Source: Saprospiraceae bacterium (lineage in GTDB: Bacteria; Bacteroidota; Bacteroidia; Chitinophagales; Saprospiraceae). Taken from it: a stretch of 20,603 bases of DNA. A model generated the notes under the pieces. It did not search any database, was not told the origin of the DNA, and was given only the letters and a program-made list of their open reading frames with translations. This document shows positions 7,280 through 15,151 of the stretch, one piece after another. The DNA lies in NCBI GenBank assembly GCA_013361075.1, contig JABWAJ010000026.1:1-20603 (forward strand). Reading direction: 5' to 3'. A program made the position numbers and the translations under genes. The number at the start of each line of letters is the position of its first letter. Position 1 is the stretch's first letter.

Positions 7280-7733
7280 CACATTGCAGTTTACCTGCAA
7301 ATTTTTTGAAGAATTAACCCTCCACGAATTGTACGAGCTCATGGCTTTGCGCCAAATTGTATTTGCAGTGGAACAAAATTGTCCGTATCTGGACGCCGAT
7401 GGTAAAGACCTGAAATGCTGGCACCTGATGGGCCGCAATGGGGAAGGCAAACTCCTCGCCGTGGCCCGCCTGTTGCCGGAAGGCCTTTCTTATCCCGGCT
7501 ATGCGTCCATTGGGCGGGTAGCGTCTGCGCCGGAGGCACGGGGCACCGGAGCGGGGCGTCAATTGATGCAGGCCGCCCTTTCGGAAATGGCCAGGCTGTT
7601 TCCAGGCTTACCCATTCGCATTGGCGCACAGCAATACTTGATAAAATTTTACGAATCTTTTGGTTTTCAGGTAGATAGTGAAGTTTATCTGGAAGACGGG
7701 ATTCCGCATGTGGAGATGGTTTTGGGCGGTTAA
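7269..7733 (+). CDS. GNAT-family N-acetyltransferase, ElaA-like
   Basis: The 154-residue protein has the ElaA pattern: an N-terminal ELMALRQIVFAVEQNCPYLDADGKD segment, here residues about 19-43, in which R-x-x-V-F-x-V-E-Q-x-C-x-Y is the family hallmark. This is followed by the acetyl-CoA binding loop R-G-T-G-A-G (near residue 95). GNAT enzymes transfer an acetyl group from acetyl-CoA to an amine; the substrate of ElaA proteins is not established. It is cytoplasmic and has no signal peptide. The start overlaps the 3' end of the DUF5723-type gene by 11 bases in another frame, so the two are probably co-transcribed although they look functionally unrelated. Its stop codon shares the bases TTAA (7730-7733) with the stop of the WG-repeat gene on the other strand. 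Confidence 0.92.
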   Translation: MTGSTLQFTCKFFEELTLHELYELMALRQIVFAVEQNCPYLDADGKDLKCWHLMGRNGEGKLLAVARLLPEGLSYPGYASIGRVASAPEARGTGAGRQLMQAALSEMARLFPGLPIRIGAQQYLIKFYESFGFQVDSEVYLEDGIPHVEMVLGG

Positions 7734-10700
7734 TTATTCAACCCCCAGACCCAATTCCCTTCGCTGTCGCAATACCCGATTTTGTCGCCTTGTTCTACGC
7801 GGAAAAGGCCCTGACCAGCGTAGCTGATGAACTCGTAATCCGGCTCGGCGATGACTTCGCCTTTCAGGTTGCTGAGGCCGTTGAAACCTTCGATGCGTAC
7901 TTTGGCGAAGCCGTTTTCAAAACTTTCAATGCGGTCGTATTTTGGCGGGATCACTTCGATGCCTTTTTGATTGATGATGCCCCATTTACCATTGATTTGT
8001 ACCACCGCTACGCCGTGTTTGAAGCCCGTTGCACGCTCGTAGTAGCCGTCGTAGAGGTTGGCTTCTTCGGTGATGTAGTAAAACTGGTAGCTGCTTTCGT
8101 CGCGCACCAGTCCACGACCCTCCGCAAACAGCAGCAGGCGGTCAATGCTCGGCTCGATGATGACCTGACCGGAGCGGTCAATGACACCAGCTTTGCGCAT
8201 GCCTTTGTAAACCACGGCTTTGCCGTCTTTAAAATCAAGACAGCGGGAGTATTCCAGCGGGATGACCTCTTTGCCCGTTGCGTCAATATAGCCGCAAAGC
8301 CCGTTTTTCTGTACCACCGCCCGGCCTTCGGAAAAACCGGAAGCTTTCGGATAAATACAGGGGATGACCAATTTTCCTGTGGTGTCAATAAAGCCAAACA
8401 ACTCTTTGCTTTGGACAACGGCCAGCCCTTCGCGGAATTCGGAAATTTGGTTAAAATCGAGGGAGGAAACCATATTCCCGCTCAGGTTGATGAGGCCGTA
8501 ACGGATGAATTCGTTGCCAAAAGCCACCACCGCGAGCCCGTGCTGGTCAAAACTCCGGATTTCATTGTATTTAGGTCGGAGCAGGAACTTGCCGCTTTGG
8601 TCAATCAGCCCCCATTTTCCTTCGCTGACCACGCGGGCAACACCTTTGTAAAAATCGAAAGCCCTGTCAAATTTGGGTTCGATGACCAGCTCATCTTTGG
8701 GGTTGATGAACCCGGCACCGGTTTCCGTATGCACCCAGGCAAGGCCGGCATTAAAATTCCCGGCTCGGTTGTATTTAAACTTGATTTCTATATTGCCCAA
8801 TTTATCAATAAAGCCCCAGTGACGGCCCAATTTCGCAGCAGCAAGGCCCTCTTTAAAGTCGCCCACCTCCCGAAACCGGCACGGGATAACTTCCAGTCCG
8901 TCAGAATTAACAAACCCCCACATCCCATTGCGCTTTACTGCAAGCCTGCCTTCCGAAAACGAACCGATTTCTTCATAAATGGCGCTGACGGCCAATTGGC
9001 CCAGCGTATCAATCAAGCCGTATTTTGGAGCTTGTTTGTAGAGGCGCACGATGCGGTTATTGGTGTTTTCCAAAAAACCAATGCCATCGTATTGGCAGGG
9101 AATGAGCCAGTCGCCTTTTTTGTTGATCATGCCCCATTTGTTGTCGGTGCCCTGCACGATGCTCACGCTGTTCACAAAATCTTTGGCAAAAGAAAACTGA
9201 GGGCGAATGGCGATCATACCGCTGGTGTCTGCGTAGCCCCATTCGCAGCCTTCACACACCAGGTGCGCATTGTTTTGAAAAATCTGGTCGTAATTGGTAT
9301 AGTCGGTCATGTAATTGGGCGACAACATGCCGTTGAGGTGGTGGGTCAGTTTGCCAAGGCTGTTTTGTACCTTGAGGCTGCCGGAAAGCCGGCCCTGCAT
9401 GCTGATTACGGCCAGTCCTTCGCGGAAAGGCCCGACGTAGGCACAATCCCGCTTAACAATTTGCCCTATGCGGTTTACCAAACCGTATTTCCCGTTGTCG
9501 AATATGCAGCGGGCGAGGGGGTTCCCATTGCGGAAATCCTCAAACTGCACATCCCAGAACGCTACTTCGGTCACCAGAAGCCCAACTTCGTTGTTGACTA
9601 AGCCATAAATGGATTCAAAGCGATAAGTTGTGCGTTCAAATTCGTATCGTCCGGGTTTTTCAATGCCTACAAGACTGAAATTCAGGTCTTTTTCGACCTG
9701 AACACTGTGAAATTTTGGCTCTATCTGCACCGCTCCGTCCTCCAGTCTGCGCAGGCCCCAGCGGTCGGCAATCGGGGAGTAAAACCATTCAAATTTGTCA
9801 ATCAGGTAAGGATTTTCATCATCCCTGGTGGTGTACTGTCCTTTTCGGCCGTCTTTTTTCCCGGTGACTTTAACCTGAAAATGCTTTTCGAAGGTGCTCC
9901 CGTCGGAGAGATTGCCGTGCTCGTCAAACTGGAGCAACGTCAGCGATTCCGAGCCGTCAACCTTTTTAAAATAGGCCCTGGCGCGGTTTTCTTCCAGGTC
10001 AATGCGCTGGTATTTGGAGGCCACAACAGCTACCCCGGCTGCATTGACAACCCCGAATAAGCCATTCTTTTTGGCTGCACAGATATTGCCTTTCAGGGGG
10101 GCAATGTAGTCGTATTCAAAAGGCAGCAGGACGCTGTCGCGCACTTGTACCAAGCCCCATTTGTTCTTAAAGCTGGCGCGGAAGATATTGCCTTCATGCG
10201 CCTGGATTTCATCGTATTGTGGTTGCAAGACTACATTGCCACACCAGTCAATCAGGCCAAGTTGGCGGTCTTTTTTTACCAGCAGGTAGCGCTTGGAAAA
10301 AGCGTAATAATCTTCATAGGTACCCTGGGAAATGATGTTTCCGAAGGCAATCGAATAGATGTAAAATTTGTTATTGACAACAAGTTTGATGTAGTGATCG
10401 GAGAGCTTTTTGAATGTTTCGTATTTTGCCGGGATCACCGTCTGGCGGTAGATGTTGATGGCCCCCCAGCTGGGCCCGCTGCGGAAAAAGAAAAGCGAAT
10501 CGTTGAAAATTTTGATTTCGTTGGCAACAGGCGATAAAATTTCCCCTCCAACAGAGGACAACAACCCGGAAGATTCCCCTTTCCGGGTAATGAAAAACTG
10601 ATCGCCATAAGGCTGGATGTCGTCATAAACGGGTTCTGAAATCACTGAACCATCCCGCCTCACCAGCCCCCATTTGCGGGATTTTTCAAAAGAGATGTAC

Positions 10701-11080
10701 CCGCCAGGCCAGACCTGAAGGCGCTGGTAGCCTTTTTTTAGCACTATTTTTCCTTCGAGGTTAATCACCATCCATTCGCCAAGATCCATTACTGCGATGA
10801 GGGTCGAGTCCATAACCTTGAGGTCGTCAAACTTGGGTGCCACAATCTCCTCCCCGTTTTGGTTCATCAAACCAACACGGCCTGCCCGTTGCATCACGGC
10901 ATAGCCATAGTGCTTAAAATCGCCGATGGCATCGTAAACTGGTTTTACAGCCAGTTGACCGGAAGCATTGATCAGCCCCCATTTTTTTTCCACTTTAACC
11001 GGAAAAAAGGGCTGCGCCAATAAGGTAAACGGCGTAAGAAACAAAAGAATAATGAGGCACGGTTGGCGCGTCATGCTCAT
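7730..11080 (-). CDS. Exported giant WG-repeat protein (about 27-29 repeats)
   Basis: The 1116-residue product starts with a signal peptide (residues 1 to about 22, ending L-L-A-Q), so it should be exported to the periplasm, outer membrane or medium. No lipobox Cys is present at the cleavage site. The rest is a chain of roughly 27 to 29 units of about 34 residues with the WG-repeat pattern: a short strand, K-W-G-L-I-(N/D), x-x-G, (V/I)-I-P-P-K-Y-D-x-I, then F-x-(E/D)-G-x-A-V-V. Good copies include KWGLINASGQLAVKPVYD at the N-terminus and KWGIINQKGIEVIPPKYD near the C-terminus. Several mid-protein units are degenerate, and an irregular insert with two cysteines (CEGCEWGYAD) interrupts the array. 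WG repeats are thought to form beta-rich binding surfaces; no catalytic domain is seen. The last unit reaches the C-terminus, so no type IX secretion tail is evident. Confidence 0.9.
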   Translation of the reverse strand: MSMTRQPCLIILLFLTPFTLLAQPFFPVKVEKKWGLINASGQLAVKPVYDAIGDFKHYGYAVMQRAGRVGLMNQNGEEIVAPKFDDLKVMDSTLIAVMDLGEWMVINLEGKIVLKKGYQRLQVWPGGYISFEKSRKWGLVRRDGSVISEPVYDDIQPYGDQFFITRKGESSGLLSSVGGEILSPVANEIKIFNDSLFFFRSGPSWGAINIYRQTVIPAKYETFKKLSDHYIKLVVNNKFYIYSIAFGNIISQGTYEDYYAFSKRYLLVKKDRQLGLIDWCGNVVLQPQYDEIQAHEGNIFRASFKNKWGLVQVRDSVLLPFEYDYIAPLKGNICAAKKNGLFGVVNAAGVAVVASKYQRIDLEENRARAYFKKVDGSESLTLLQFDEHGNLSDGSTFEKHFQVKVTGKKDGRKGQYTTRDDENPYLIDKFEWFYSPIADRWGLRRLEDGAVQIEPKFHSVQVEKDLNFSLVGIEKPGRYEFERTTYRFESIYGLVNNEVGLLVTEVAFWDVQFEDFRNGNPLARCIFDNGKYGLVNRIGQIVKRDCAYVGPFREGLAVISMQGRLSGSLKVQNSLGKLTHHLNGMLSPNYMTDYTNYDQIFQNNAHLVCEGCEWGYADTSGMIAIRPQFSFAKDFVNSVSIVQGTDNKWGMINKKGDWLIPCQYDGIGFLENTNNRIVRLYKQAPKYGLIDTLGQLAVSAIYEEIGSFSEGRLAVKRNGMWGFVNSDGLEVIPCRFREVGDFKEGLAAAKLGRHWGFIDKLGNIEIKFKYNRAGNFNAGLAWVHTETGAGFINPKDELVIEPKFDRAFDFYKGVARVVSEGKWGLIDQSGKFLLRPKYNEIRSFDQHGLAVVAFGNEFIRYGLINLSGNMVSSLDFNQISEFREGLAVVQSKELFGFIDTTGKLVIPCIYPKASGFSEGRAVVQKNGLCGYIDATGKEVIPLEYSRCLDFKDGKAVVYKGMRKAGVIDRSGQVIIEPSIDRLLLFAEGRGLVRDESSYQFYYITEEANLYDGYYERATGFKHGVAVVQINGKWGIINQKGIEVIPPKYDRIESFENGFAKVRIEGFNGLSNLKGEVIAEPDYEFISYAGQGLFRVEQGDKIGYCDSEGNWVWGLNN

Positions 11081-11649
11081 AATCGGAATAAGATTTTGTT
11101 GATCTGGTGATCAGAAGTTCTGGAGATTGTTTTTTTTGAACGAAAAAACAAAAGGCAAAGTACTTCGCAACCAATTAGATTGAAAATGTGTACTTCATTG
11201 TTTAGAATGCGGTGTGAAATTAGTACAATTCTGCTTCGTTGCGGATATTTAACATTTCCGGCGGTGACGGCAAAAAGCGCTACCCGTCCGAAAGGTGCCG
11301 TTTGCCGGAGCAACTCAACCGTAAAGCTTAAAAAGGTGTTCCCATTTTTTTTTGTGATGGCTTTTTCAAATGCCCGGGAAGTGACAACAACATTTAGCCA
11401 TCGTAATAAAAAAAATGAGAATGAGATCACTATCAAAAAAAAGTGTACTTTTGCGTAACCACTTGGTAATTAAAAAATTACAATTGTCAGGTGTATTGAT
11501 AAGCCGTTAAAAATCAGGTATTTTTGAGTTTTTAACCAATAATACCTTCCACCAATGACCCAGTGTTAAACGATTGTATTGCAAAAGCTGACAGATGCAA
11601 TTATCTCTTTTGAACCCTGTATTGGGATAACTACTAATTCTACTTATCC
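11081..11649. other. Intergenic region between divergent genes
   Basis: This 569-base gap separates the WG-repeat gene (minus) from the six-gene lipid run (plus). It is AT-rich and holds no reading frame I believe in: two frames of 119 and 92 residues overlap on opposite strands and have no recognisable features. For the plus strand it carries a promoter-like pair at 11496-11526 and an isolated TACTTTTG box at 11446-11453. For the minus strand a one-base-short -7 box TACTTTG lies at 11162-11156, and a small inverted repeat TGATC/GATCA (11100-11104, 11109-11113) lies just before the WG gene start. No RNA gene is recognised. Confidence 0.55.
11496..11526 (+). promoter_or_regulatory. Likely promoter of the six-gene lipid run
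   Basis: TTG at 11496-11498 is followed after exactly 20 bases by TATTTTTG (11519-11526), a full match to the Bacteroidota -7 box TAnnTTTG at the usual spacing. Transcription would start near 11533, leaving a leader of about 117 bases before the start at 11650. A second TAnnTTTG box at 11446-11453 lacks a -33 partner. Confidence 0.5.
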
Positions 11650-13662
11650 ATGAAGCGTAATACCGGTAACACCGTTATCGAAAGTCTGGGGGCTTATCTG
11701 CCGCCCAAGGCAGTTTCCACACGCGACGTTGTGGCAGGATGTGTCAACGAAGTGCGTTTTCCAATTGAGCGCATCACAGGTATCAAAGAACGCCGGATGG
11801 CTGGTGATACCGAATTTGCCATTGACCTGGCCATCAACGCTGTAGAAGATTGTTTCAAATACTCCAAATACACGCCGCAGGACATTGACCTGGTGATCTG
11901 CTGCAACATTTCACACTACGACCAGCACGAACGTTATTCTTTTGAACCCAGTGGTGCCATCCGACTGCACGAACGGTTTGGTTTTGATTCGGCTACGGTT
12001 TATGACATTTCCAATGCATGCGCCGGAGTTTTTACCGGTATCAACATCGCCGACGCTTTTCTGAAATCCGGAACGGCCAACCGCGTGCTTGTAGTTAGCG
12101 GGGAATACATTACCCACCTGACCAAAACCGCCCAGAAAGAAATCCAGGATTTGTATGACCTGCGACTGGCTTGCCTGACTTTGGGCGATTCAGGGGTTGC
12201 CCTGATTCTGGAACGTTCGGACCGCACCGACATTGGCTTCCAGCAATTGGAAATGCTGACTCTGGGCAATTACAGCCCGTTCTGCATTGCCAAAGCCACT
12301 GAGTATCCGCATGGCGGCGCCATCATGCTCACCCAGTCTGCTGAATTGTCAGGAGTAGCGGTGAAGGAAGGTGCCAAACACGTTTGTAAAATGGTTTGGG
12401 CAGTAGGAGAGGACTCCATCCATACGATGATTACTCACCAAACTTCCAAAATCAGCATCCAATCCGGTATTGCTGAGGTAAACCGGATTTTAAATTCTGA
12501 AAAATTCAATTCGGAAAACACCATCAACAACCTGGAAAAACGGGGAAATACGTCAACTACGTCCCATTTCGTTGCGGTTATGGACCATATCCAGAGTGGC
12601 CGCATTAAATCCGGAGAAAACATTCTTTTCAGTGTCAATGCCTCCGGCGTAACGCTTGGAACGGCAGTGTACTTTTTTGACGACTTGCCCGACCGCATCC
12701 GAAAGTTCCAGGAAACGAATACGCAAGCTGAAAAAATTGCGCCTGCACTGGAAGAAAACCCGGATTACAACATCGCTCCGACGGTTACCATTGGCAGCAT
12801 CGGTATTGTACCCGGCGATATTGAAATTAAAAAAAGCACCTTTGACCTGGCCAATTATGCAGCCAAACAGTGCCTTGAACCGCTGGCGCTTTCCGGAGAC
12901 GACCTCGATTTGATGATTTATTCCGGCGTTTACCGGGATGAGTTTTTGTGCGAACCGGCGGTTGCAGCCATGCTTGCCGGCGATCTGAGCATGCGCGCTG
13001 ACGTGTATCGGGAAAGCGGCAACTCTTTTGCCTTTGATGTGCTGAACGGCTCATTAGGCTTTCTGAATGCCATTCATACCGGCGTAAACATGATCAACAG
13101 CGGTAAAGCCGGAAATGCTTTGCTGCTGACTTCGGAAATCGAAAACAACCTTGAAACCTGGCCCAACGACCTGATGGGTATTGAAGAAACCGGCGCAGCC
13201 ATGCTGCTGAAAAAATCTGAAGACGGTTCCGGGTTCGGTGATTTTGTTTTCAAAAAATTCCCGAAGTATTCCAATAGCTTAATTGTGGAAAATTATTGGG
13301 TAGATACCAAGCCTTTCCTTGAAGTGCAGCGCGATGAACGCCTGGATGATTTTTATGTGGAGTGCATCGTGGATACCGTGGCGGAACTGATGATGAAAGC
13401 ACGCCTTGATATGGACAAAATAGCCAAAGTTTTTCCGCCGCAAATTTCATCGTCTTTTATTCAAAAACTGACAAAGGCATTAAATTTGTCGCCGCAAAAA
13501 GTGGTGGATGTCACGCCCGGAAGAAAGGATTTGTTCACCTCATCTATTCCTCATGCCCTGCATCAGGCGATCAGCAACAAAGAAGTCGCTAAAGGCGAAA
13601 TGGGACTGATCATCAGTGCAGGTTCAGGAGTTCAGGTGGGATGCGTCATCTACCGTTTTTGA
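11650..13662 (+). CDS. Fused double KAS III-type ketosynthase, second half catalytically degenerate
   Basis: The 670-residue product is about twice the length of FabH and contains two thiolase-fold KAS III units. The first (about 5-345) keeps the condensing triad: Cys124 in YDISNACAGV, His263 in THQTSK, and Asn300 in RGNTSTTS. The second (about 376-670) aligns by the same landmarks but has Ser468 (FDVLNGSLGF), Pro597 (FPPQISSS) and Asp627 (KDLFTSSIP) in the three positions. Its C-terminus (SAGSGVQVGCVIYRF) is typical of the fold. KAS III enzymes join an acyl-CoA or acyl-ACP to a second acyl unit, normally as dimers. Here the partner unit appears built in and inactive, as in the PqsB/PqsC pair, where PqsB is the degenerate subunit. 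It is cytoplasmic. It leads the run of lipid genes and is 51 bases from the next. The substrates are unknown; a DarB-like or OleA-like condensing role is an alternative, but their partner genes are absent. Confidence 0.88.
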   Translation: MKRNTGNTVIESLGAYLPPKAVSTRDVVAGCVNEVRFPIERITGIKERRMAGDTEFAIDLAINAVEDCFKYSKYTPQDIDLVICCNISHYDQHERYSFEPSGAIRLHERFGFDSATVYDISNACAGVFTGINIADAFLKSGTANRVLVVSGEYITHLTKTAQKEIQDLYDLRLACLTLGDSGVALILERSDRTDIGFQQLEMLTLGNYSPFCIAKATEYPHGGAIMLTQSAELSGVAVKEGAKHVCKMVWAVGEDSIHTMITHQTSKISIQSGIAEVNRILNSEKFNSENTINNLEKRGNTSTTSHFVAVMDHIQSGRIKSGENILFSVNASGVTLGTAVYFFDDLPDRIRKFQETNTQAEKIAPALEENPDYNIAPTVTIGSIGIVPGDIEIKKSTFDLANYAAKQCLEPLALSGDDLDLMIYSGVYRDEFLCEPAVAAMLAGDLSMRADVYRESGNSFAFDVLNGSLGFLNAIHTGVNMINSGKAGNALLLTSEIENNLETWPNDLMGIEETGAAMLLKKSEDGSGFGDFVFKKFPKYSNSLIVENYWVDTKPFLEVQRDERLDDFYVECIVDTVAELMMKARLDMDKIAKVFPPQISSSFIQKLTKALNLSPQKVVDVTPGRKDLFTSSIPHALHQAISNKEVAKGEMGLIISAGSGVQVGCVIYRF

Positions 13663-13713
13663 GCCGCATGAAATTGTATCATTAACTCTCTACTTGCCAG
13701 AAATAAAAGGATT

Positions 13714-15039
13714 ATGCTCAATTTCCTAGGGCTGCTTGCCCCGATTTTTTTTGTCGTCGTCCTCCTGGAATGGTTTATCGGAAGGCGCAAGGGTAAAGAA
13801 GTATACCAGTTTAGTGATGCCATTGCCAACATGTGTGCCGGAATGGCAGAGCGCATGTTCGACTTCTTCTGGGCGATCATCATGTTGTTCGCATTCAAAT
13901 GGATCTACGATAACTTCGCCATTTTTGAGATCCCCCGAAACGTCTGGACATGGATACTTTGCCTGCTTGCGTATGATTTTCTGTATTATTGGTATCATCG
14001 CCTCGGGCATGAATCCAATTTTCTCTGGGCCGTTCACATTGTTCACCACCAGAGTGAAGAATACAACTATACCGTAGCCTCGCGGCAATCCGGTTTTCAG
14101 GCTATTGCCAAAACCTTTTTCATTGCGCCATTGCCCTTAATCGGGTTTGCTCCTGAATTTGCATGGACTGTGTTTATCGCAGCAGGCGTACACCAATTTT
14201 TCCTGCATACGCGTTTAATTGGCAAACTGGGCTTTCTGGAGTACATTTTTGTAACGCCTTCTCTGCACCGGGTTCACCACGGTCGCAACGAAGAATACCT
14301 GGACAAAAACTACGGAGGCGTATTCATTTTCTGGGACATGCTTTACAAAACGTATGAAAGAGAGGATGCTGAAGTTCGTTTTGGCATCACTTCCGGATTC
14401 GCCAGCCGCAATGTTTACTGGTCCTATTTTCACTATTGGGTTGACCTGTTCAGACAAGCAAGGGAAATTCCCAGGTGGAAAGATAAAATTACGCTTTTCC
14501 TCCAGCGGCCAGGCTGGTTGCCCGAAGAGGTAAAGCCCAAAACAGCACCTAAACCCAAGCCCTTAGATCGCCCGAAATATGCGCCTAAAGCTCCCGCGCA
14601 ACTGACTGTTTACATCCTGTTGCAGGTGTTTATTTGTCTTTTGCTGCTGGCTGGCATGATGATCCAGAAAGGTGACGTCAAAAATGGCTATCCTACACTG
14701 GAAGCTTTTTACACGGAGTACATGAGCCCGTGGGAAGTGGCCGCCTACGCTGCATTGATCACAATGGCAACGCTCACCATTCCTGTTTTGATAGAAAAGC
14801 GGAAATGGGTGTACTATGCCGAACAGCTTCGGTTGGTGATGATGGCAGTAGGCGTACCGTTTATTTTACTTCAAATCCCTGTCGGAAATCCCTGGGGAAG
14901 CTTGATTGCAGGTTTGTTTTTTGCCTGTAGCTTCTGGCTTTTCAGGATGAGGCCGTTTTTTTCATCGAATGCGAATGAAGAAAACAAGCACGGTGATGAA
15001 CGCAAGGATGGGAGTGATGTTAAACTTGCGCTATCCTGA
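13714..15039 (+). CDS. Membrane di-iron hydroxylase, sterol desaturase/alkylglycerol monooxygenase-like
   Basis: The 441-residue protein belongs to the fatty acid hydroxylase/sterol desaturase superfamily. The eight-histidine cluster is intact: H95 and H99 (HRLGH), H108, H111 and H112 (HIVHH), and H185, H188 and H189 (HRVHH). His160 and His165 lie between them. Membrane helices occupy the N-terminal part (about residues 5-22, 45-65 and 70-92). A C-terminal tail has about four further helices after residue 300, behind a Pro/Lys-rich linker (280-300). This long tail is the layout of alkylglycerol monooxygenase, which cleaves ether lipids, rather than of the shorter C-4 sterol or C-5 desaturases. 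Iron-dependent oxidation of a lipid chain at the membrane is therefore likely; the substrate cannot be told. No pterin-synthesis gene lies nearby. It sits second in the lipid run. Confidence 0.88.
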   Translation: MLNFLGLLAPIFFVVVLLEWFIGRRKGKEVYQFSDAIANMCAGMAERMFDFFWAIIMLFAFKWIYDNFAIFEIPRNVWTWILCLLAYDFLYYWYHRLGHESNFLWAVHIVHHQSEEYNYTVASRQSGFQAIAKTFFIAPLPLIGFAPEFAWTVFIAAGVHQFFLHTRLIGKLGFLEYIFVTPSLHRVHHGRNEEYLDKNYGGVFIFWDMLYKTYEREDAEVRFGITSGFASRNVYWSYFHYWVDLFRQAREIPRWKDKITLFLQRPGWLPEEVKPKTAPKPKPLDRPKYAPKAPAQLTVYILLQVFICLLLLAGMMIQKGDVKNGYPTLEAFYTEYMSPWEVAAYAALITMATLTIPVLIEKRKWVYYAEQLRLVMMAVGVPFILLQIPVGNPWGSLIAGLFFACSFWLFRMRPFFSSNANEENKHGDERKDGSDVKLALS

Positions 15040-15087
15040 GCCGTGTAACAGGAAACCTATTCCGGTCTGAATGCTGTTTTAATGCGC

Positions 15088-15110
15088 TCCCCCAAAGCTT
15101 CTTTTGGGGA
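15088..15110. repeat. Hairpin CCCCAAA/TTTGGGG inside the lipid run
   Basis: CCCCAAA (15090-15096) and TTTGGGG (15103-15109) form a perfect 7-base stem around a 6-base loop, in the 112-base gap between the hydroxylase and the desaturase genes. No U-run follows on either strand, so it is a poor intrinsic terminator. It may be an mRNA processing or stability element that sets the relative level of the downstream genes (inference). Nothing else is recognised in this gap, including no clear TAnnTTTG promoter box. Confidence 0.45.
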
Positions 15111-15151
15111 ACCTGAAATCTATAACTTCTTTCTAAAATTTCTGATTCGTC

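Noticed and set aside
6602..7450. A 282-codon open frame on the minus strand across the DUF5723-type and ElaA-like genes
   Set aside because: It overlaps two well-supported genes in the opposite direction, and its translation is Cys/Arg/Ala-rich without any family pattern.
7790..9601. A 603-codon open frame on the plus strand, antisense to the WG-repeat gene
   Set aside because: It has no recognisable domain or signal. It mirrors the repeat pattern of the real gene in the opposite frame, while the minus-strand gene has a signal peptide and clear WG repeats along its full length.
11077..11458. Two opposing small frames (119 codons minus, 92 codons plus) in the intergenic region
   Set aside because: They overlap each other, have no domain, signal or codon-use support, and lie in AT-rich sequence with promoter-like boxes.
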